Assembly: GCF_004119455.1 (NCBI RefSeq)
Contig: NZ_NRQT01000001.1
Location: forward strand, 744,001-808,000
DNA: 64,000 nucleotides
DNA from: Chryseobacterium sp. CH25
GTDB lineage: Bacteria; Bacteroidota; Bacteroidia; Flavobacteriales; Weeksellaceae
Direction of reading: 5' to 3'
Positions within the stretch are counted from its first letter, which is position 1. Every line of letters starts with the position of its first letter. The notes under the pieces were generated by a model, which saw only the letters and a program-made list of their open reading frames with translations, was not told the origin of the DNA and made no database searches. The translations under genes were made by a program, and so were the position numbers. Positions 34,090 through 42,966 of the stretch are shown here, piece after piece.

Positions 34090-35085
34090 ATGTTTAGATT
34101 TACAGAAAAAATGTTTGATTTTAGTAAGATGTTTGAAAGTGATGGACCGGATATTGTTTATCCTTGGGCCATTCCTATGTTCGCGGGTATCATTTTCATA
34201 GAGATGGCATACAGCCACTTTAATAAAGAAAAGCTTTATGAAACGAAAGATGTGGCTACCAATGTGCTTTTAGCACTTTTAAATTATAGCCTTGATATCA
34301 TTATGAAGGGTTTTTCTATGCTCGTTATGATGTTCTTTTACTATCATCGTATTTTTGACTGGGAAGTTGGGGTATGGTATTGGATTGCCGTATTTCTGGC
34401 CCAGGATTTTGCTTATTATGTTCATCATTATGTAGACCACCATTCCCGTGTGTTTTGGGCGGTACACATTACTCATCATAATTCTGATTATTTCAATATC
34501 ACCACAGGATTCAGAAGCCCTGTATTTCAGCCTCTGTACAGATATCTATTCTTCTCTCCTTTAGCATTCATCGGATTCCATCCACTGCATGTGATGGTGG
34601 CTTATTCTGCTATTCAGATCTATGGAACCTTTGTACATACCCAATCTATCAAAAGCATGGGCTTTCTGGAATACATTTTAGTGACTCCTTCTCATCACCG
34701 TGTACATCATGCCTGTAACATCAAATATCTTGACCGTAATATGGGAATGGGACTGATTATCTGGGATAAAATCTTCGGAACATTTGAAAAAGAGGACCCT
34801 GAAGTTCCTGTTAAATACGGTATCTACCCTAAAATGAAGTCTAAAGATCCGGCTACTGTTCTGTTTTACGAATGGAGAAGGATCGGAAAGGACCTGAGAC
34901 AACCGGGACTTTCTTTCACTGATCGTCTGAAATACCTCTTCTACTCTCCGGGATGGAGACATGATGGCACCGGTAAAACCGTAAAGCAGTTTCAGAAGGA
35001 ATACAAAGAAAAGGTAAAAACCAAAACAACAATTACTCAGACTGAGCAGACAGAAACTACTGAGCCTGAATACACCACCAATTAG
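34090..35085 (+). CDS. Sterol desaturase/fatty acid hydroxylase family protein
   Basis: 331 residues, integral membrane. The di-iron histidine clusters of the family are present: HHYVDHHSR, HITHHN and HHRVHH, in the correct order between hydrophobic segments. Start may be ATG 34090 or the ATG 21 bases later (MFDFSKMFESD), which is the more usual beginning. Members use O2 to hydroxylate or desaturate lipids; the substrate here is unknown, and bacteria of this group rarely make sterols, so lipids or carotenoids are likelier. The C-terminal tail is Lys/Thr/Glu-rich. Confidence 0.93.
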   Translation: MFRFTEKMFDFSKMFESDGPDIVYPWAIPMFAGIIFIEMAYSHFNKEKLYETKDVATNVLLALLNYSLDIIMKGFSMLVMMFFYYHRIFDWEVGVWYWIAVFLAQDFAYYVHHYVDHHSRVFWAVHITHHNSDYFNITTGFRSPVFQPLYRYLFFSPLAFIGFHPLHVMVAYSAIQIYGTFVHTQSIKSMGFLEYILVTPSHHRVHHACNIKYLDRNMGMGLIIWDKIFGTFEKEDPEVPVKYGIYPKMKSKDPATVLFYEWRRIGKDLRQPGLSFTDRLKYLFYSPGWRHDGTGKTVKQFQKEYKEKVKTKTTITQTEQTETTEPEYTTN

Positions 35086-35095
35086 AAAATAAAAA

Positions 35096-35125
35096 GTCCC
35101 CAAATCAGCAATTTGGGGACTTTTT
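35096..35125. terminator. Bidirectional terminator
   Basis: A perfect 10-bp stem (gtccccaaat 35096-35105 with atttggggac 35111-35120), A-run on the left and T-run on the right. It is shared by the desaturase gene and the convergent RiPP operon. Confidence 0.9.
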
Positions 35126-35146
35126 ATCATTATACATTAAAACTAC

Positions 35147-36295
35147 TTATTTACTTTCAATATAAGTAGCATCAACCAATTTGTTTGGTTTCAGATAAAC
35201 GATATTTTTTTGAAAGTCTAAAAACAAATTGAACCTTTTCAGAATTTCATTGCCTAAGATATTCATTCTGGTTCCTGTTACAGGTCTGCTTTGGGATAAG
35301 AGCTGTACAGGAATATCTTTTAGTTTTGTTTTTCCCAGTGACAGGGTCTGAAGGTTTGAAGTCATCACAGGAATTTCATTTCCCTGAGCTCCTCTCATGA
35401 TTACTTTTTTAATGACCTTCATTTTATCGGTGGGAAAACCCTGCTCGTTTAATAAAGGACCATCCAGCATGGCAGTTCTCTGATATCCTGTATCAAACAG
35501 ATACCAATCTTTGTTTTTAACTTCGCCCTGTACAATATCTACCGGAACCTGAAAGACATTATTAAAATACTTTATCGGAACCTGAGAATATTGAGATTTC
35601 ACATTGGCTGGCAGCTGAGAATGTACAACCATTATTCCTTTATCATGGTTTAATTCTACAATCATTCCATCAAATAAATCCCATCCAAATCTACCGTCTG
35701 TGCCATGCCCGGTAAGCTGTGCCGGATAAATTTTAAACCCCTGATATTCTTTTTTCCCCATCTGCAGGATATTAGGACCTGCTTTTAATGAGCTTTTGAT
35801 TTTATTCTTTAATGTTTCCTGTGTAAGGACAAGATCACTTGTACCTGTATCAAAATTAAGTAAAAGGGAGTCTACTTTGTTGAGTACTGTTTTTACAAAT
35901 ATGGTATTCTGCTCATTCATATGAAGCTGCAGAGTATCTTTAAAGGACATTTTACTGAAATCTTTCGGTGGCAGAGATTCTATTCTCGTCAATGCAGAGT
36001 CTTTCCCCTTCAAAAGAATGATAAAATCTTTTTTTTCTCCTTTTTTGATATCTACAATGAGAGAATCTATATCTGTTTTTACAATAACCCGTTTTTTGGA
36101 AGTTGCTATTTTAGACACGGTATATACATCCGGTTTAATTGTAGGGTCTATATTCCAGTCTGTTTTTAAGCCATTATCTTTTTCGTAAATAACAGCCTTA
36201 GATCCATTTGCTTTCAGAACAGGTAATTTATTATTCTGAGCAAATGAAAAGGACGTTAGAAATGAGACAATGCATAATGATAAGAAAGGCTTCAT
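35147..36295 (-). CDS. Exported two-lobed aspartic protease-like protein in RiPP operon
   Basis: 382 residues with a signal peptide (ends SFAQ at 20). Two D-T-G motifs, LNFDTGTSD at 147-155 and YLFDTGYQR at 265-273, and a C-terminal segment ILGNEILKRFNLFLDFQKNIVYL, which is the conserved end of retropepsin/aspartyl protease domains. Each lobe contributes one Asp (149, 268). It begins 18 bases after the second oxygenase-like gene, so it is the last gene of the peptide operon. A role in cutting the exported peptide or resisting it is inference; both DTG motifs look intact. Confidence 0.75.
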   Translation of the reverse strand: MKPFLSLCIVSFLTSFSFAQNNKLPVLKANGSKAVIYEKDNGLKTDWNIDPTIKPDVYTVSKIATSKKRVIVKTDIDSLIVDIKKGEKKDFIILLKGKDSALTRIESLPPKDFSKMSFKDTLQLHMNEQNTIFVKTVLNKVDSLLLNFDTGTSDLVLTQETLKNKIKSSLKAGPNILQMGKKEYQGFKIYPAQLTGHGTDGRFGWDLFDGMIVELNHDKGIMVVHSQLPANVKSQYSQVPIKYFNNVFQVPVDIVQGEVKNKDWYLFDTGYQRTAMLDGPLLNEQGFPTDKMKVIKKVIMRGAQGNEIPVMTSNLQTLSLGKTKLKDIPVQLLSQSRPVTGTRMNILGNEILKRFNLFLDFQKNIVYLKPNKLVDATYIESK

Positions 36296-36313
36296 ACTTC
36301 AATATTATTTAAA

Positions 36314-37192
36314 TTAAATACAAAATTTACCCAAATAAGTCATTACAACATCTATGGCTGTATTTCCTATTGTGGTACCATCATGAAAGCAGTTATCTGT
36401 AGGAGCAATATAAAACTGATAAGGATTCTGCCTCATTTTAATCACAGGATAGGTTGGGTAATGTTTTAGAAAATAGTCTGTAATATTCTCATTAGTTATT
36501 TCTACATCCTTAAGTTCCTCTTTTTCTTTAAGCATATTACATGCCTGTTTCATTGTAAGGTTGATAAACAAAAAATAGCGGGGCTGCTCTCCTAAATTGA
36601 TGGTAAATCTATTCCCGTACTGATAACAGGTATGCAGCGTCATATCTTTAGAACTATCTTTATGAACTCCTATAAAATGGATATCATTAAAAGTATAATT
36701 TTCTGGTAGTTTTCTTTTATTTAAAGAAACTACTTCACTATTGGGATAGTTGGTTGCAATACTCATAAACCTATAAGGCGCCATAGAAATTTCATCTAAA
36801 ACGTCATTAAGATGAGTATTCAGCTCCTGAACCAGTTCTTTATTTTCAATAAATTTCTGAAATGCATCACTATCTGAAGTCGCAGAATGAAGATTCAGTT
36901 TATGAAACATTTCTTTTAATTCTTCAGGAATTTCTCCTATAAAAACAGAATTATAATCTTTTTTATTAACGTGATCTCCTGTTATAGTTTCCAGTTCCTG
37001 CTCAGACAGTTTTCTCCAGTCCCTTTTTGCCAAATGGGCATTGGGTTCATATTGTGCTTTGAACTTAATGTCTCTGAATACAATTTCTACGGGCTCGTGT
37101 TTTGAATGATGAGCTACACCGGAATTGATTTCTAAAACATCTTCTAAATTCTCGCCATATATTTTGATTCCTGATTTTAGTTTCATAGTCAT
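36314..37192 (-). CDS. RiPP-operon oxygenase-like protein B (HxD...H)
   Basis: 292 residues, cytoplasmic (no signal). Paralogue of the gene just upstream. Possible 2-oxoglutarate/Fe(II)-type facial triad: His177-x-Asp179 (GVHKD) and His270 (CFHDGTTIGN), with Arg205 (QPRYFLFINLT) as a conserved basic residue. Other shared blocks: GEIPEELK near 86-93, YPVIKM near 248, and NPYQFYIAPTDN near 256-267. Start and previous stop overlap in TAATG, indicating translational coupling. The family and chemistry are inferred from the His-x-Asp...His pattern; it could hydroxylate or otherwise oxidise the precursor. Confidence 0.6.
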   Translation of the reverse strand: MTMKLKSGIKIYGENLEDVLEINSGVAHHSKHEPVEIVFRDIKFKAQYEPNAHLAKRDWRKLSEQELETITGDHVNKKDYNSVFIGEIPEELKEMFHKLNLHSATSDSDAFQKFIENKELVQELNTHLNDVLDEISMAPYRFMSIATNYPNSEVVSLNKRKLPENYTFNDIHFIGVHKDSSKDMTLHTCYQYGNRFTINLGEQPRYFLFINLTMKQACNMLKEKEELKDVEITNENITDYFLKHYPTYPVIKMRQNPYQFYIAPTDNCFHDGTTIGNTAIDVVMTYLGKFCI

Positions 37193-38025
37193 TAGTAATT
37201 ATTAAATTCTCCTACAAATACCATTGTAATATCAAACTTTTTATTTCCCAGCGTACTTCCATCATGAATAAAATTATCTGTTGGAGCAATATAATACTGA
37301 TACGGCTTTACTTCCATTCTTATCACCGGATAATCCGGATAAAGTGAGAAAAATAGTTCTACAATATTATCTGACGTTACAGAAACATCCTGATAATGTT
37401 TCTTAACATCGGTATAGATTTGTTTCAGCGTTAAATTGACAAAATACAGATACCTGGATTCCTGACTAATATTGATAGAAATCCTGTTGTCTGATTTATA
37501 GGCAGTATTCGGAGTAAACTTTGTACTCTGATCAATATGCAAACCTGTATATTTTATATGCTCTCTATTATGGAGATGAAAAGTGGTGGTATGCATATCC
37601 GGAAGACATCTCGTAATTCTGTGAAAGTTGTATTTCTGAGTTTCTGATTTCTGATTAAGAAATTGATTTAAGACTTCATTAAGCTTTAATGTAAGCTTCT
37701 CATCTTCCTGGAATTTAGGTTGAACATCAAAAAGAGTTTTGCACTCTTCTAATTTTATTGCTTTAAAAAGCGTCTTTAATTCAGCCGGAATTTCGCCCAA
37801 TCCTAACGTATTGAACATTTTATTTCCTTTCCCGGAATAAGAAAGTAGTTTGTATTCAGCTTCAGTAAGATCACGCCATTTATCATTGGGTAAATATGCA
37901 TTATCAAAATACTCAATTCCTGTATTCACCACTTTCTCGGCAACTACTCCTTTATTGATTTTAAGCTGGTTTTTCCAATTGAAATCAGAATCTCCGGCCA
38001 GGTACATTCCTTTCTTCAGATTCAT
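37192..38025 (-). CDS. RiPP-operon oxygenase-like protein A (HxD...H)
   Basis: 277 residues. Shares with its downstream paralogue the KWRDLTEAE/GEIPAELKTLF N-terminal block, His163-x-Asp165 (GLHID), Arg191 (ESRYLYFVNLT), YPVIRM, and PYQYYIAPTDN followed by His254 (FIHDGSTLGN). This resembles a double-stranded beta-helix oxygenase, with HxD and distal His binding iron. The ATG overlaps the end of the radical SAM gene by 4 bases, so it is translated with it. Duplication within the operon, with both active-site patterns kept, suggests two modification steps or two sites on the peptide. Confidence 0.6.
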   Translation of the reverse strand: MNLKKGMYLAGDSDFNWKNQLKINKGVVAEKVVNTGIEYFDNAYLPNDKWRDLTEAEYKLLSYSGKGNKMFNTLGLGEIPAELKTLFKAIKLEECKTLFDVQPKFQEDEKLTLKLNEVLNQFLNQKSETQKYNFHRITRCLPDMHTTTFHLHNREHIKYTGLHIDQSTKFTPNTAYKSDNRISINISQESRYLYFVNLTLKQIYTDVKKHYQDVSVTSDNIVELFFSLYPDYPVIRMEVKPYQYYIAPTDNFIHDGSTLGNKKFDITMVFVGEFNNY

Positions 38026-39266
38026 GCTAAACGATAATGCATTAATTTTTCTTTAACTTCAGACTCAATCATAATTTCTTCAGTTTCAAACTCCAGCTCA
38101 TGTACTACATCATCATAAGAAACTTTGGACACTCCCATTTCCTCTTGTGCTTCTTGTGGAATATCGTCAATAATATCATTTTGAATGTAGGTAATAAGCT
38201 TAATCATATCATGACAATAAATAGTAGGATTATCAAACCCTCTGTCGTTAGAATAGCGATTTCCTAAAAATCCACCACCACAAAAATCATAGAGAGAACA
38301 GTTAAGGCATTTCTGCGATACCATTGAGTGGGCATTCATATAGACATCAAAAAGTCTGTCTTTAAACACATCTCCAATAGCATGGGTATGAATATTAATA
38401 TTGTTTCTGGTTATTCCTTCATAACAGGCTCTTATAAAGTCTGCCACTTCTAAATTCCCATTGGTTTCCAATACGGCAACACCATTGATATTTTTACCTA
38501 AAACCTGATCACCTTCATCCTCGCCTACAATCAGGTCAATAAGTGTTTTAAAAAATCTTACAGTCATCCTGTCTTTGTCATTCTTCCAGATTTTAAAGAG
38601 TTCTATGAGCCAATCTGCATAGGGAGTATAATTTTTTGTATTAACCAATTCCCTCTCCATCCCATCGGGAAGCTGATCAAAATGTCCATCCGGAAGAAGG
38701 ATATTAAGACCTTTTACATTAAGGTTTTTCGCTTCATCATATAGTTTCTGAGGAGGAATGTTAATATTAATAACGGATAATATCCCGTTAAGTCCATAAT
38801 CCTGTCCCAAGATAATAGCTTCTTTTACCTCATCATAAGAACCTTTTCCGTTATGAAAAACACGGTATTTGTCATGATATTCTTTAGGACCATCAATACT
38901 TACCCCAACCCTGATACCCAATTCATTAAAGAGCTTATACCATGCTTCATCCAACCCAACCCCATTGGTCTGGATCACAAAATCAAAATAATGATCGGGA
39001 AGTATTTCTGTGAAAATTTTGATAGATTCACGATAAAACTCTTTGGATATTAATAAGGGTTCTCCTCCATGAAAAACAATCTGTATATTATTCAAATTAT
39101 TTTCCAGGCAATATTCATTAAGTTTGACAGCGAAAGCTTTTATAGTATCAATTGACATGAATTTAGGCTGCTTCAAATACGTTTTATCACCCAAATTATA
39201 CATGTAACAATACGAACAGTTGAGATTGCATCTACTTGCAACCTTTAATACAAAAGATGTAATCAT
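38022..39266 (-). CDS. Radical SAM/SPASM peptide maturase
   Basis: 414 residues. Cys13-x3-Cys17-x2-Cys20 (CNLNCSYC) binds the SAM cluster; GGEPLL near 68, IDGPKEYHD near 124 and the C-terminal SPASM cysteines (ACYEG, KCLNCSLYDFCGGG, YCHDM) bind auxiliary clusters. Overall layout resembles FxsB/XyeB/GrrM-type enzymes that form three-residue cyclophane crosslinks on aromatic residues of a precursor. An acidic tail of about 60 residues follows the SPASM domain. The precursor gene is directly upstream, and the next gene overlaps by 4 bases. The exact crosslink cannot be read from the sequence. Confidence 0.9.
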   Translation of the reverse strand: MITSFVLKVASRCNLNCSYCYMYNLGDKTYLKQPKFMSIDTIKAFAVKLNEYCLENNLNNIQIVFHGGEPLLISKEFYRESIKIFTEILPDHYFDFVIQTNGVGLDEAWYKLFNELGIRVGVSIDGPKEYHDKYRVFHNGKGSYDEVKEAIILGQDYGLNGILSVININIPPQKLYDEAKNLNVKGLNILLPDGHFDQLPDGMERELVNTKNYTPYADWLIELFKIWKNDKDRMTVRFFKTLIDLIVGEDEGDQVLGKNINGVAVLETNGNLEVADFIRACYEGITRNNINIHTHAIGDVFKDRLFDVYMNAHSMVSQKCLNCSLYDFCGGGFLGNRYSNDRGFDNPTIYCHDMIKLITYIQNDIIDDIPQEAQEEMGVSKVSYDDVVHELEFETEEIMIESEVKEKLMHYRLA

Positions 39267-39282
39267 ATCCTATCAGATAAAA

Positions 39283-39321
39283 ATATAGTTCTCCGCTATT
39301 TATTCCAGCGAAGAACTATAT
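39283..39321 (-). terminator. Attenuator-like hairpin between precursor and maturase genes
   Basis: Arms 39283-39297 and 39307-39321 (15 bases each) pair at 14 of 15 positions around a 9-base loop, followed on the minus strand by TTTTTAT. It lies in the 71-base gap, and would let most transcripts end after the precursor and some read through into the enzymes. Confidence 0.75.
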
Positions 39322-39337
39322 ATTTTTAATTTAGTAA

Positions 39338-39553
39338 TTATAACTTAGGAGTAGCCAATAAGAACTGATCAGCTTTATTATAAGCAGCAGAAGCTCCTGA
39401 TCTGGCTGTTACGCTACAGTTTTCAGGTGATATTATAACAGAAATTCCACCAAAAATAGATTTATATAAATCTACATTTTCAGAAGTCTGCATCGCTTTT
39501 TTAAGGATGTTCTTTTGCTCTAGATTACTGGTAATTTTTAATTTCTTTTTCAT
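39338..39553 (-). CDS. Candidate RiPP precursor peptide
   Basis: 71 residues, the first gene of the radical SAM operon. The lysine-rich, helical N-terminal half (KKKLKITSN...KNILKKAMQ) looks like a leader. A GG at 35-36 (SIFGGIS) could be a leader cleavage point. The possible core has Cys46 (ENCSVTARSG) and two aromatic triplets in its last 15 residues: Tyr58-Asn-Lys and Phe64-Leu-Leu, suitable for SPASM cyclophane linkage. Size, position directly before the maturase, and own promoter (TATATTTG at 39592-39599) support the call. I recognise no named precursor family. Confidence 0.75.
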   Translation of the reverse strand: MKKKLKITSNLEQKNILKKAMQTSENVDLYKSIFGGISVIISPENCSVTARSGASAAYNKADQFLLATPKL

Positions 39554-39591
39554 GTTAAAATAGTTTTGGTTAATACATTATTATATTTCCC

Positions 39592-39599
39592 CAAATATA
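39592..39599 (-). promoter_or_regulatory. TATATTTG -7 box of RiPP operon
   Basis: A TAnnTTTG match on the minus strand, 38 bases before the precursor ATG and just 41 bases beyond the GH97 stop codon, so the operon has its own promoter. Confidence 0.6.
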
Positions 39600-39640
39600 G
39601 ATATTTTATCAAATGAAAAAAGATTTTTTTTACAAAATAA

Positions 39641-41794
39641 TTACTTTTTCTTAATTGTTATTGCAAAACCGCCACTTCTAGCCATTTTAAAATTAATTTT
39701 TGACTTACTTGTGATTGTTTTGTTATAAATATGATAACTCTGAGGATTATCAATATAGTCAGCATCTTTTCCATCTTCATAGATCGTTGCTTCATATGTC
39801 TGTCCTTTATCAAGGAATGAGAAATCTACTGTGTATTCACGTTTGTTTTCATCTGTAATTCCTCCAACAAACCAATTCTCTGTACCTTTTGCTTTTCTGG
39901 CAGTGATTACATAATCTCCCGGTTCTGCAGATAAGATTTTCGTATCATCCCAATCAGCAGCTACATCTTTGATGAACTGGAATGCATCCATATGCTTCTT
40001 ATAGTTCTCAGGAAGGTCAGCAGCCATCTGAAGCGGCATATACATTGTGACGTATAAAGCAAGCTGTTTAGCCAACGTAGTTTTCACGAAACGTGTATCT
40101 CCAGGGAAATAGTAGTCTAACTTCGTCTGGAAAATTCCCGGTGTGTAGTCCATAGAACCACCCATCCATCTTGTAAAAGGAAGTACAGTCTGATGATCCG
40201 GCTTATTTCCACCGAAAGCTTCATATTCTGTTCCACGTGCTGCTTCTGCTGAAATATAGTTCGGATAAGTACGGCTTTCTCCTGTAGGACGCACAGACTC
40301 GTGAGAGTTTACCATGATTTTATAGTCGTTTGCTTTTTCAGCAATTCTATAGTAATGATTGATGGTCCATTGAGAATAATGATGTTCTCCTCTTGGGATA
40401 ATATCTCCTACATATCCTGTTTTCACCGCATCATACCCATATTTATTCATTGTTTGGAATGCTTTATCAGCCCATCTTTCATAGTTCGTAGCAGAACCTG
40501 AAGTCTCGTGGTGCATGATTAGCTTAATTCCTTTTGAATGCGCATAATCGTTCAGCATTTTGATATCAAAATCCGGGTAAGGAGTAATGAAATCAAAAAC
40601 AAACTCTTTAGAATGTCCGAACCAGTCTTCCCAGCCAACATTCCAGCCTTCAATTAATAATCCCTGGAATCCGTTTTCAGCAGCAAAATCGATATATTCT
40701 TTAACTTTTGTATTGTTTGCTGCATGTTTTCCATTTGGAGTCAGTTTTGTAAAATCTGTTTTACCCAAATGAACATTTTCAGCTGTAGAATAAGCCCACT
40801 GAGATTTCCCGATGATCATCTCCCACCAAACACCCATATATTTTGTAGGGTGAATGTAAGAAGTATCGGTGTACTTTGTAGGTTCGTTCAGGTTAAAGAT
40901 CATTTTAGAGTCCATTACCTCTTCAGCTTTTGGAGCTACAATAATTGTTCTCCAAGGCGTTACTGATGGAGTTTGGATATATCCTTTCGCTCCCTGTCTG
41001 TCTGCTGTTAAGTGTGTTTTGAACTTAAAATTCTGAGCATCTACCTCAAGGTGTGACACTGGATAATCTAATACTGCAGCTTCTGCAACATTAATATATA
41101 AAGGGGATTTACCTTCTCTTTTAAGCATTAACGGAGACTGAACTGCATTTTTCACCAAGGTCTGAGAAGCATTAGCATCAAACGCTTTATCCCATTTTGC
41201 CGGAATTTCAGAAACTTTTGTTTCCTGATACTGATATTCTTGAGAATCGTAATCTGCAACCATCCACCAAGCCTTCATATCGGTTGGGAAATCAATTTCA
41301 GAATCTTCTTCTCTGATTACGAAATAATTAAGATTTTTCTGTTGTGGAAATTCATACCTAAATCCAAGACCATCATTGAACAATCTGAATTTCACTACAA
41401 TACTTCTGTCTGTAGAAGCCTGATTTAACGTAACTGCTAATTCATTGTAGTGGTTGATATAATTTTTCTTCTCTCCCAAAACCGGCTGCCATGTCTCGTT
41501 TTTGGAGTCTCTTTTTTCATCTACCTTTGCAAAACCGTTATTAAGGTCGAATTTTGCATCTTCTGGTTTGGCAATTTCAGAAGCAAATTTTATGGCTGTG
41601 TCTTTAAATAATCTCAATCCCAATTTTGAATCTTCAACCACTACCGCACCGTTGTATTTCAGATTATAGAAAGGAACTCCATCTTTTAACTGGAAGTTCA
41701 TCTCAAATTTACCGTCCGGCGATTTTAAAGATTGTGCTTTCACACCTGTAAACATCATTGAGAGCAAGAGTGCTCCAACTGTAATTTTCTTCAT
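39641..41794 (-). CDS. Glycoside hydrolase family 97, SusB-like alpha-glucosidase
   Basis: 717 residues with a signal peptide (ends VKAQ at 21). N-terminal GH97 beta-sandwich (SPDGKFEMNFQL), then a barrel with HHETSGSATN, NSHESVRPTG and SAEAARGTEYEAF, which supply the general base and acid glutamates. At the position of the retaining-type nucleophile the protein reads VKTGYVGD, with Gly instead of Asp, as in inverting SusB. Family-normal length. It is last in the SusC-SusD-SusE cluster, after a terminator, and releases glucose from maltodextrins in the periplasm. Confidence 0.95.
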   Translation of the reverse strand: MKKITVGALLLSMMFTGVKAQSLKSPDGKFEMNFQLKDGVPFYNLKYNGAVVVEDSKLGLRLFKDTAIKFASEIAKPEDAKFDLNNGFAKVDEKRDSKNETWQPVLGEKKNYINHYNELAVTLNQASTDRSIVVKFRLFNDGLGFRYEFPQQKNLNYFVIREEDSEIDFPTDMKAWWMVADYDSQEYQYQETKVSEIPAKWDKAFDANASQTLVKNAVQSPLMLKREGKSPLYINVAEAAVLDYPVSHLEVDAQNFKFKTHLTADRQGAKGYIQTPSVTPWRTIIVAPKAEEVMDSKMIFNLNEPTKYTDTSYIHPTKYMGVWWEMIIGKSQWAYSTAENVHLGKTDFTKLTPNGKHAANNTKVKEYIDFAAENGFQGLLIEGWNVGWEDWFGHSKEFVFDFITPYPDFDIKMLNDYAHSKGIKLIMHHETSGSATNYERWADKAFQTMNKYGYDAVKTGYVGDIIPRGEHHYSQWTINHYYRIAEKANDYKIMVNSHESVRPTGESRTYPNYISAEAARGTEYEAFGGNKPDHQTVLPFTRWMGGSMDYTPGIFQTKLDYYFPGDTRFVKTTLAKQLALYVTMYMPLQMAADLPENYKKHMDAFQFIKDVAADWDDTKILSAEPGDYVITARKAKGTENWFVGGITDENKREYTVDFSFLDKGQTYEATIYEDGKDADYIDNPQSYHIYNKTITSKSKINFKMARSGGFAITIKKK

Positions 41795-41821
41795 AATGAC
41801 TATTTATTAACTTAAAAAAAT

Positions 41822-41847
41822 AAAGTGCTGCAGTAAAGCAGCACTTT
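41822..41847 (-). terminator. Terminator between SusE and GH97 genes
   Basis: A perfect 10-bp stem (41822-41831 with 41838-41847), followed on the minus strand by TTTATTTTTTT. It lies between the SusE stop (41876) and the GH97 start (41794), so GH97 may be expressed by read-through or a hidden promoter. Confidence 0.8.
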
Positions 41848-41875
41848 GCTTTATTTTAATTTGATTTTTATTGAC

Positions 41876-42961
41876 TTAAAATACTGGGATTACAGAGAAT
41901 TCTCCTGTGATATCATTGAAGTAAACATCATAATTAAATGCTGTACTTAATGGGATATTGGCACCTCCTACAGTTGTTACTCCGTAAAATTCCTGCGCAA
42001 TGCCCCAGCTTGTTGACCAATCATGATTAGCTCTGAATTTGAATTCTCCAGAATTCAGCATTACATTTTTCTTTACCCAAATATGAGCATCAAAAGCTGA
42101 TTTCTGTAGATCAACATCTGTACTCCAGTCTCCTGAAGCTGTTCCTATCATTGATATGGAAGTATAAGTTGTAGTTGGATCGGCAATTGCATCAAATGTA
42201 TATGTTAATGCATTTGTATTAATTGTCAGTTTGTAATACCCTGCAACATCCACTTTAATATCTCCCGATGATCCACTTGAACTCAAAATACCAGTTGCTC
42301 CCCCCATTCCATATTGAGGATCCCAGGATCCAGGAGTTTTAATCATTTTAAAACCTCCTTTTGCAAAATATCCTGTATAAGAATAAACACCTGCTGTAGC
42401 TCCTTTTTGTAATGATAGAAACTTTGTGTTTGTAGCTGTATTATCCCATGTTGCAGCTGTAGCATCTCCTATCAGATAAAGATCTGTATAATTATAATTA
42501 GGTCCCAGAATGTAAGGGGTTACAGCCAAAGTAAGAACGTTAGAATAAAAAACGGCCTTACCTACACTTGTTTTAAGCCTCACTTCTATCTCATTCACTT
42601 TATTGGCAACTGCCCCCAGACTCATTGCCAGTGTATTCAGTTCCTTATTTGTTAAAGAAGAAGGTGAGCTCACTACATCTACCAGTTTACTTCCTTTAAA
42701 ACTAGTTCCTTTAATTCCAAGTTCTATTTGTGGCTTTGATACGACTGTAAGGTCAAACGTAGATTTTGACCACGTAAAACTTACAGCTTCTGTATCTAAT
42801 TTCGTTTTATCTAAAACAATTGTTGTTTTATCAGCTGAGATCTTGCTTTGAGCTGTTTCATTCAGTACCGCCTGGTCTTCATCTTTTTCACAGGAAACCA
42901 CCAAAGAAATCCCGGCAACTGCTATTATTAATATTTTAAAAAATTTCTTCATGTTTTTCAT
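41876..42961 (-). CDS. SusE-domain outer-membrane lipoprotein
   Basis: 361 residues. Lipoprotein signal with Cys24 (ISLVVSCEKDED). Residues about 40-130 form the SusE Ig-like domain (TIVLDKTKLDTEAVSFTWSKS), and the remainder two starch-binding modules with repeats such as YLIGDATAATWDN and SMIGTASGDWSTD and tryptophans that could stack on sugars. Surface lipoproteins of this type bind starch. ATG 42961 or 42952 are both usable; 5 bases after SusD. Confidence 0.92.
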   Translation of the reverse strand: MKNMKKFFKILIIAVAGISLVVSCEKDEDQAVLNETAQSKISADKTTIVLDKTKLDTEAVSFTWSKSTFDLTVVSKPQIELGIKGTSFKGSKLVDVVSSPSSLTNKELNTLAMSLGAVANKVNEIEVRLKTSVGKAVFYSNVLTLAVTPYILGPNYNYTDLYLIGDATAATWDNTATNTKFLSLQKGATAGVYSYTGYFAKGGFKMIKTPGSWDPQYGMGGATGILSSSGSSGDIKVDVAGYYKLTINTNALTYTFDAIADPTTTYTSISMIGTASGDWSTDVDLQKSAFDAHIWVKKNVMLNSGEFKFRANHDWSTSWGIAQEFYGVTTVGGANIPLSTAFNYDVYFNDITGEFSVIPVF

Positions 42962-42966
42962 TTTAA

